A DNA stretch of 64,000 bases from Bartonella bacilliformis KC583 (GTDB lineage Bacteria > Pseudomonadota > Alphaproteobacteria > Rhizobiales > Rhizobiaceae): contig NC_008783.1 in NCBI RefSeq assembly GCF_000015445.1, positions 565,001-629,000 on the forward strand, written 5' to 3'. The position numbers and the translations under genes are program-made. Shown piece by piece: positions 59,810-64,000 of the stretch (position 1 is its first letter; the number at the start of each line of letters is the position of its first letter). A model generated the notes under the pieces. The model saw nothing but the letters and a program-made list of their open reading frames with translations, was not told the origin of the DNA and made no database searches.

Positions 59810-61180
59810 ATGATAAAAGTTCGTTTTGCCCCATCTCCAACAGGTTATATTCATATTGGGAATACTCGTATTGCATTATTTAATTGGCTTTATGCACAGG
59901 CAAATAATGGGACATTTATTTTGCGCTATGATGATACAGATCTTGAACGCTCCAAACAAGAATATATCGACGGTATTATGACCGATCTTGAGTGGCTTGA
60001 TATTAAACCGGATGAAATTCATCATCAATCTAAACGGTTTAGTCGATATGATAAGGTTGCGGAAACACTAAAGGAACGTGGTCTTCTTTATCCTTGTTAT
60101 GAAACGGTAGAAGAATTAGGTAGACACCGCAAGATTCAACTTTCACGCAAATTACCTCCTGTATATGACCGTAGGGCGCTAAAATTAACAAAAGAAGATA
60201 AGAGATTATTGGAATCTCAAGGCCGTAAACCTCATTGGCGTTTTCTTTTACCTAATTTTGAAAGTAATCCATTTCAAATTAAGAGAACAGAAATTTCTTG
60301 GGATGATATTGTAAAAGGAAAGCAAACAATAGATCTGGCTTCTATTTCGGATCCTGTTTTAATTCGTGAAGATGGAAGCTACCTTTATACGCTACCTTCT
60401 GTGATTGATGATATAGATATGGCCATTACACATATCATTCGTGGCGAGGACCACATTACTAACACAGGTGCACAAATTACTATTTTTGAAGCTCTGAATG
60501 CAAAATTACCAGCCTTTGGCCACATTAATTTATTAACTACGGTTTCAGGGCAAGGGCTTTCAAAACGTAACAGTGATCTTTCTATTTGCTCTTTAAGGGA
60601 AGAAGGATTTGAATCTATGGCTGTTCGGTGTCTTTCTGTTTTAACTGGAACATCGAAGAATATAGAAGCTCACCGTGATCAAAAAGCACTTTTAGAGCAT
60701 TTTAGTCTTCAGAATACGTCAAAATCAGCTGCAAAATTTGATATCACTGATCTAATTTCTTTGAATAGTCATTTTGTTCATGAATTGACCTATGAGGAAG
60801 TGAAAACAAGACTTGAAAAACTTTCTATTTGTGGAGAAAAGGCAGAATATTTTTGGAATACGATAAGAGATAATATTGATAAGGTAAATGACGCAGCTTT
60901 ATGGTGGGAAATTATTCATAGTGATCAGAGCTTTGATGCTGTTTCATTTGAAGATCGCGCATTTTTACAACAGTCTGTTGATCTGTTACCTGAGGGGAGT
61001 TTAAATGATGAAAGCTGGAAAATTTGGACAACGGCATTAAAAGAAAAAACAGATCGTAAGGGAAAGGCTTTGTTTATGTCATTGCGTTTGGCCTTAACTG
61101 GAAGGCAACATGGTCCTGAAATGGGAAAGCTTTTACCGCTCTTAGGGCGCGAAAAGATAATCAATAGATTGACCATTTGA
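59810..61180 (+). CDS. gltX: Glutamyl-tRNA synthetase, copy 2
   Basis: From ATG 59810 the enzyme has 456 residues. It opens [23 protein letters not shown] with the HIGH motif as HIGN. The KMSKS motif is GLSKRNSDLS near residue 240. YDDTDLERSKQEY replaces the usual EDTD, the first position being Asp-Asp. The C-terminal anticodon domain is diverged from copy 1 (49495-50925). Two GluRS copies are common in alphaproteobacteria; in other bacteria one charges tRNA-Glu and the other prefers tRNA-Gln (GluQ activity). Which is which cannot be told here. It is probably cotranscribed with nadE. Confidence 0.92.
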   Translation: MIKVRFAPSPTGYIHIGNTRIALFNWLYAQANNGTFILRYDDTDLERSKQEYIDGIMTDLEWLDIKPDEIHHQSKRFSRYDKVAETLKERGLLYPCYETVEELGRHRKIQLSRKLPPVYDRRALKLTKEDKRLLESQGRKPHWRFLLPNFESNPFQIKRTEISWDDIVKGKQTIDLASISDPVLIREDGSYLYTLPSVIDDIDMAITHIIRGEDHITNTGAQITIFEALNAKLPAFGHINLLTTVSGQGLSKRNSDLSICSLREEGFESMAVRCLSVLTGTSKNIEAHRDQKALLEHFSLQNTSKSAAKFDITDLISLNSHFVHELTYEEVKTRLEKLSICGEKAEYFWNTIRDNIDKVNDAALWWEIIHSDQSFDAVSFEDRAFLQQSVDLLPEGSLNDESWKIWTTALKEKTDRKGKALFMSLRLALTGRQHGPEMGKLLPLLGREKIINRLTI

Positions 61181-61208
61181 TGCGAAAAAACTTTAAAATC
61201 CATCAACA

Positions 61209-61235
61209 CAACAAAGTATTTTGTTGATTTTTTTT
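61209..61235 (+). terminator. Terminator after gltX2
   Basis: CAACAAA (61209-61215) pairs with TTTGTTG (61220-61226) over the loop GTAT, and after one A a run of eight T follows (61228-61235). A longer pairing with the preceding ATCAACA is also possible. It lies between convergent gltX2 and the helicase gene. Confidence 0.65.
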
Positions 61236-61255
61236 ATTTCAAATGGCTCTTTTGT

Positions 61256-62644
61256 TCAAGAACGAGTTTTTACGAGCATAAATGCTGGAATATCAGCGCC
61301 AAATGCAAGAATAGGAGAAGTTTTTTCTTTTTGAGAATGGTGTTTATCAGAAGAAGTCGCTTTATTGTTAGTCTTTTTCACGCAAATTTCTGCATTGTCT
61401 TTTGGCATTTTGATAGCATTTTTTTGAATATTTTTCTTTGGTGATTTTGTTGACTTGGTTTTTAAGCTGATGTCATTTACTTCATCATTGATCAAAGTAG
61501 ATAGATCTCCATCAAGCCATTCAATGTTTTCTTTGCTTATTTTTTCAATAGCACTAATATATTTCTGGTCATTTTTTGTAACAATTGTAAAAGCTTTGCC
61601 ACTACGTTTTGCACGTCCTGTGCGACCAATTCGGTGAATATAGTCTTCAGCATGTGTAGGGACGTCATAATTGAAGACATGGCTTACATCCGGAATATCA
61701 AGCCCGCGGGCGGCAACATCAGAAGCAACTAGAAGCGTGAGTTTATTTTCTTTAAAATCAGCCAGTGTATTCATACGTGAATGTTGATCCATATCACCAT
61801 GAAGTACACCTACACTAAAATTATATTTGACGAGTGACCTGAAAAGTTCAGAAATATCTTTTTTCCGGTTGCAAAAAACAATAGCATTTTTAAGCTCTTT
61901 GTTTTCATCGTGGATAAGTTTTCGTAAAACAGCTCTCTTATGCCACGCTTTACTTCCTGATTTAACAAGCCGCTGCGTAATTGTTCTAGCAGTTGAGGAT
62001 TCTTTGGTAATTTCAACACATACAGGTGAATGTAAAAATTGCTCTGTTAATTTTATAATTTCTGGTGCCATTGTTGCTGAGAAGAACAATGTCTGGCGCG
62101 TAAAGGGCGTCAATTTACAGATACGTTCAATATCAGGGATAAAGCCCATATCCAACATACGATCAGCTTCGTCGATAACAAGAATTTCAACACCCATTAA
62201 GAGTAATGTGCCACGCTCAAAATGGTCAAGAAGCCGCCCTGGTGTAGCGATAAGAACATCAGCGCCTCGTTCAAGTTTGCGGTCTTGATGGTCAAAAGAA
62301 ACACCACCAATTAAAAGAGCGACATTTAAACGGTGATTTATGCCGTATTTATCAAAATTTTCCTTAACTTGAGCCGCAAGCTCTCGTGTTGGTTCTAGTA
62401 TGAGAGTACGGGGCATTCTAGCTTTTGCACGGCCTTTTTCAAGTAATGTAAGCATAGGAAGAACAAATGAAGCGGTTTTACCAGTACCTGTTTGAGCAAT
62501 TCCTAAAACGTCTTTGTGTTGAAGCACATGAGGAATCGTCTCGCTCTGAATAGGGGTTGGAGCCGTATATCCTGCTAATTGAACAGCTTTAATAACCTTT
62601 GCAGAGAGGCCTAAATTGTCAAAATTGTTTAAAGGTGGTGTCAT
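61256..62644 (-). CDS. DEAD-box ATP-dependent RNA helicase (RhlE-like)
   Basis: The 462-residue protein has the full set of DEAD-box motifs: the Q motif (FDNLGLSAKVIKAVQLAGYTAPTPIQ), Walker A AQTGTGKT near residue 52, PTRELA, TPGRLLDHF, DEAD in VIDEADRMLDMGFIPDIE, SAT, the second-domain VLHGDMDQ, TLLVASDVAARGLDIPDVSHVFNYD and HRIGRTGRAKRSG. After about residue 365 a basic Lys-rich tail (KKNIQKNAIK region) follows, as in RhlE-type helicases that bind structured RNA in ribosome assembly or decay. The exact subgroup is inferred. It is convergent with gltX2. Confidence 0.93.
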   Translation of the reverse strand: MTPPLNNFDNLGLSAKVIKAVQLAGYTAPTPIQSETIPHVLQHKDVLGIAQTGTGKTASFVLPMLTLLEKGRAKARMPRTLILEPTRELAAQVKENFDKYGINHRLNVALLIGGVSFDHQDRKLERGADVLIATPGRLLDHFERGTLLLMGVEILVIDEADRMLDMGFIPDIERICKLTPFTRQTLFFSATMAPEIIKLTEQFLHSPVCVEITKESSTARTITQRLVKSGSKAWHKRAVLRKLIHDENKELKNAIVFCNRKKDISELFRSLVKYNFSVGVLHGDMDQHSRMNTLADFKENKLTLLVASDVAARGLDIPDVSHVFNYDVPTHAEDYIHRIGRTGRAKRSGKAFTIVTKNDQKYISAIEKISKENIEWLDGDLSTLINDEVNDISLKTKSTKSPKKNIQKNAIKMPKDNAEICVKKTNNKATSSDKHHSQKEKTSPILAFGADIPAFMLVKTRS

Positions 62645-62796
62645 TTCTTCTATCGATTACTCTTCTGAATTTTAGTTTCATTAGCTAATACAACAAAGCT
62701 CAACCATTTCATATCATCGAGGATGGGGTAAGGTGGATTGATAAAAAAGTCAACTATAACTGTTTTATCTATATATAGATAGAATGATAAAAATAA

Positions 62797-63570
62797 TTAA
62801 TAGCGAAATTGTTCTGATAAAATGCGCTCATCCCATGAATGGTTAGGATCAAAAAGTATAGAGACTGTTATGTCTGTAGCAGATGAAATAGTAACTGAGT
62901 GAACAGATTTGACTTCAACATTGTCAGCAGCAGCATTCACAGGGCGTTTATCAAATTCGAGCATATCAAAGCGTACTGTCGCTGTATCAGGGAGTAATGC
63001 GCCACGCCAGTATCGTGGACGAAAAGGGCTGACAGGGGTAAGCGCCATAAGAGGAGCCATGAGAGGTAAAATAGGACCTTGTACTGATAAATTGTATGCA
63101 GTGGATCCTGCTGGTGTAGCAACAAGGATGCCATCACAACTTAATTGTTCAATGCGTACTTTATCATCAACACTGATACGAATTTTAGCAGCTTGATAGG
63201 ACTGACGGAATAAGGATACTTCGTTAATTGCAAGTGCTTCAATATGCTCTTTACATTCTGATTTTGCAATCATGCGTAGGGGATGAATGTTTTTTTTATG
63301 TGCTGCAGCAATACGATTTGGCAATTTTTTTTCATGAAACTTATTCATAAGAAACCCTACTGAACCTCGATTCATACCATAAATAGGTTTTTGGGTATTC
63401 ATAACATTTCTCACTGTTTGTAACATTGTTCCATCGCCACCAATTGCAACAATTATATCAGTTTCTTCAAGAGAAGAGTGACCATAGATAGAAATTAATT
63501 TATTAGTGGCTTTGATAGCCTCTTCAGTTTCAGAAGAAATGAAATGAAAGCGACTGGGTAATGGAGTCAT
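62797..63570 (-). CDS. nadK: NAD kinase
   Basis: NadK phosphorylates NAD+ to NADP+. The 257-residue protein has the GGDGT motif in VAIGGDGTMLQTV (about residues 43-55) with the catalytic Asp. It also carries the second family motif NEVSLFRQSYQAAKI and the NAD-binding DGILVATPAGSTAYNLSVQGPILPL near residues 143-167. Length and architecture fit bacterial NadK. nadE and nadK in one 6-kb stretch give the last steps of NAD(P) supply. The gene lies upstream of the helicase on the same strand; tRNA-Arg is divergent. Confidence 0.96.
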   Translation of the reverse strand: MTPLPSRFHFISSETEEAIKATNKLISIYGHSSLEETDIIVAIGGDGTMLQTVRNVMNTQKPIYGMNRGSVGFLMNKFHEKKLPNRIAAAHKKNIHPLRMIAKSECKEHIEALAINEVSLFRQSYQAAKIRISVDDKVRIEQLSCDGILVATPAGSTAYNLSVQGPILPLMAPLMALTPVSPFRPRYWRGALLPDTATVRFDMLEFDKRPVNAAADNVEVKSVHSVTISSATDITVSILFDPNHSWDERILSEQFRY

Positions 63571-63818
63571 TAAAAATTATCCTGATATTCACGACCTATT
63601 TTAAAAATTTAAAAGCTTTATATAAGGGCTATTTTTTCAAAAAGAAGAATTTTATAAATTAATCTGTTTAAAGAAAAAGTATTTTGGTTAAAAAGAGTTC
63701 ATAATTGTATGAACAAGTATTCCTTTTACAATTTTTGGTCAGAATGACAATTCATCATTGAAGCTGGGAGCATGATCAGTTAATAAAAAGTCTAAAGCTG
63801 ATTTAATCATAATTTTAA

Positions 63819-63895
<77 letters not shown>

Positions 63896-64000
63896 AATTT
63901 TCAATTTATTTTTATATAGACGATATTTAGAGAACTATTTTTACCTTTTGTAAAAAAAAATCAGCAATAATTCAGGTCTTTAACATTTTAAAGAATCACT

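Noticed and set aside
61827..62288. 153-codon plus-strand open frame
   Set aside because: It lies antisense within the DEAD-box helicase gene, whose conserved motifs occupy the other strand; it has no recognisable domain or ribosome site.

Overview
The window is AT-rich chromosomal DNA from an alphaproteobacterium of the order Hyphomicrobiales. Gene content and protein character point most strongly to Bartonella: small housekeeping genes, long AT-rich spacers, decaying pseudogenes, and alphaproteobacterial markers such as an NDUFA12-type complex I subunit, a DUF2155 protein, EipB, LpxI, a SPOR-tailed D,D-carboxypeptidase and two glutamyl-tRNA synthetases. The species cannot be decided from the sequence alone. 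I see no prophage, insertion sequence, CRISPR array, rRNA operon or secretion-system locus.

Layout. 1-7142: the start of trmFO (minus strand), tRNA-Leu(UAG), trigger factor, gatB, a complex I accessory subunit, two small envelope or secreted proteins, a rhomboid protease and rlmB. 7239-21472: the translation/transcription supercluster tRNA-Tyr, tRNA-Gly, tuf, tRNA-Trp, secE, nusG, rplK, rplA, rplJ, rplL, rpoB, rpoC, with structured leaders before rplK and rplJ, a hairpin between rplL and rpoB, and a strong terminator after rpoC. 21776-24945: a nitroreductase, then a heavily decayed L-serine dehydratase (sdaA) and about 750 bases of unrecognised, probably decayed sequence. 24946-30239: dacA-type carboxypeptidase, clpS-clpA, a HIT protein and a RidA protein. 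30376-44441: eipB, then rpsB-tsf-pyrH-frr-cdsA-(rseP)-bamA-lpxD-fabZ-lpxA-lpxI-lpxB, which links ribosome synthesis and recycling, phospholipid precursor synthesis, outer-membrane protein assembly and lipid A synthesis. 44473-47584: a four-gene polar amino-acid ABC importer (minus strand). 47955-63895: gltA and gltX1 (minus), comEC, rpiA, a DUF2059 protein, gor, class II DAHP synthase, nadE, gltX2, a DEAD-box helicase and NAD kinase (both minus), and tRNA-Arg(CCG).

The most notable observations are losses from otherwise conserved blocks. The rseP (site-2 protease) gene between cdsA and bamA is broken by several frameshifts, and its zinc motif reads HEMGR instead of HExxH. The 748-base gap between frr and cdsA, where uppS usually lies, contains no recognisable uppS. 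No dxr lies between cdsA and rseP. The sdaA gene is in advanced decay. The genes around each loss look intact, so the losses appear local. gatB together with two GluRS genes in one window suggests that Gln-tRNA is made by the indirect transamidation route.

I found no clear candidate for a wholly new multi-gene system. All positions and motifs were read by eye; no homology search was run.
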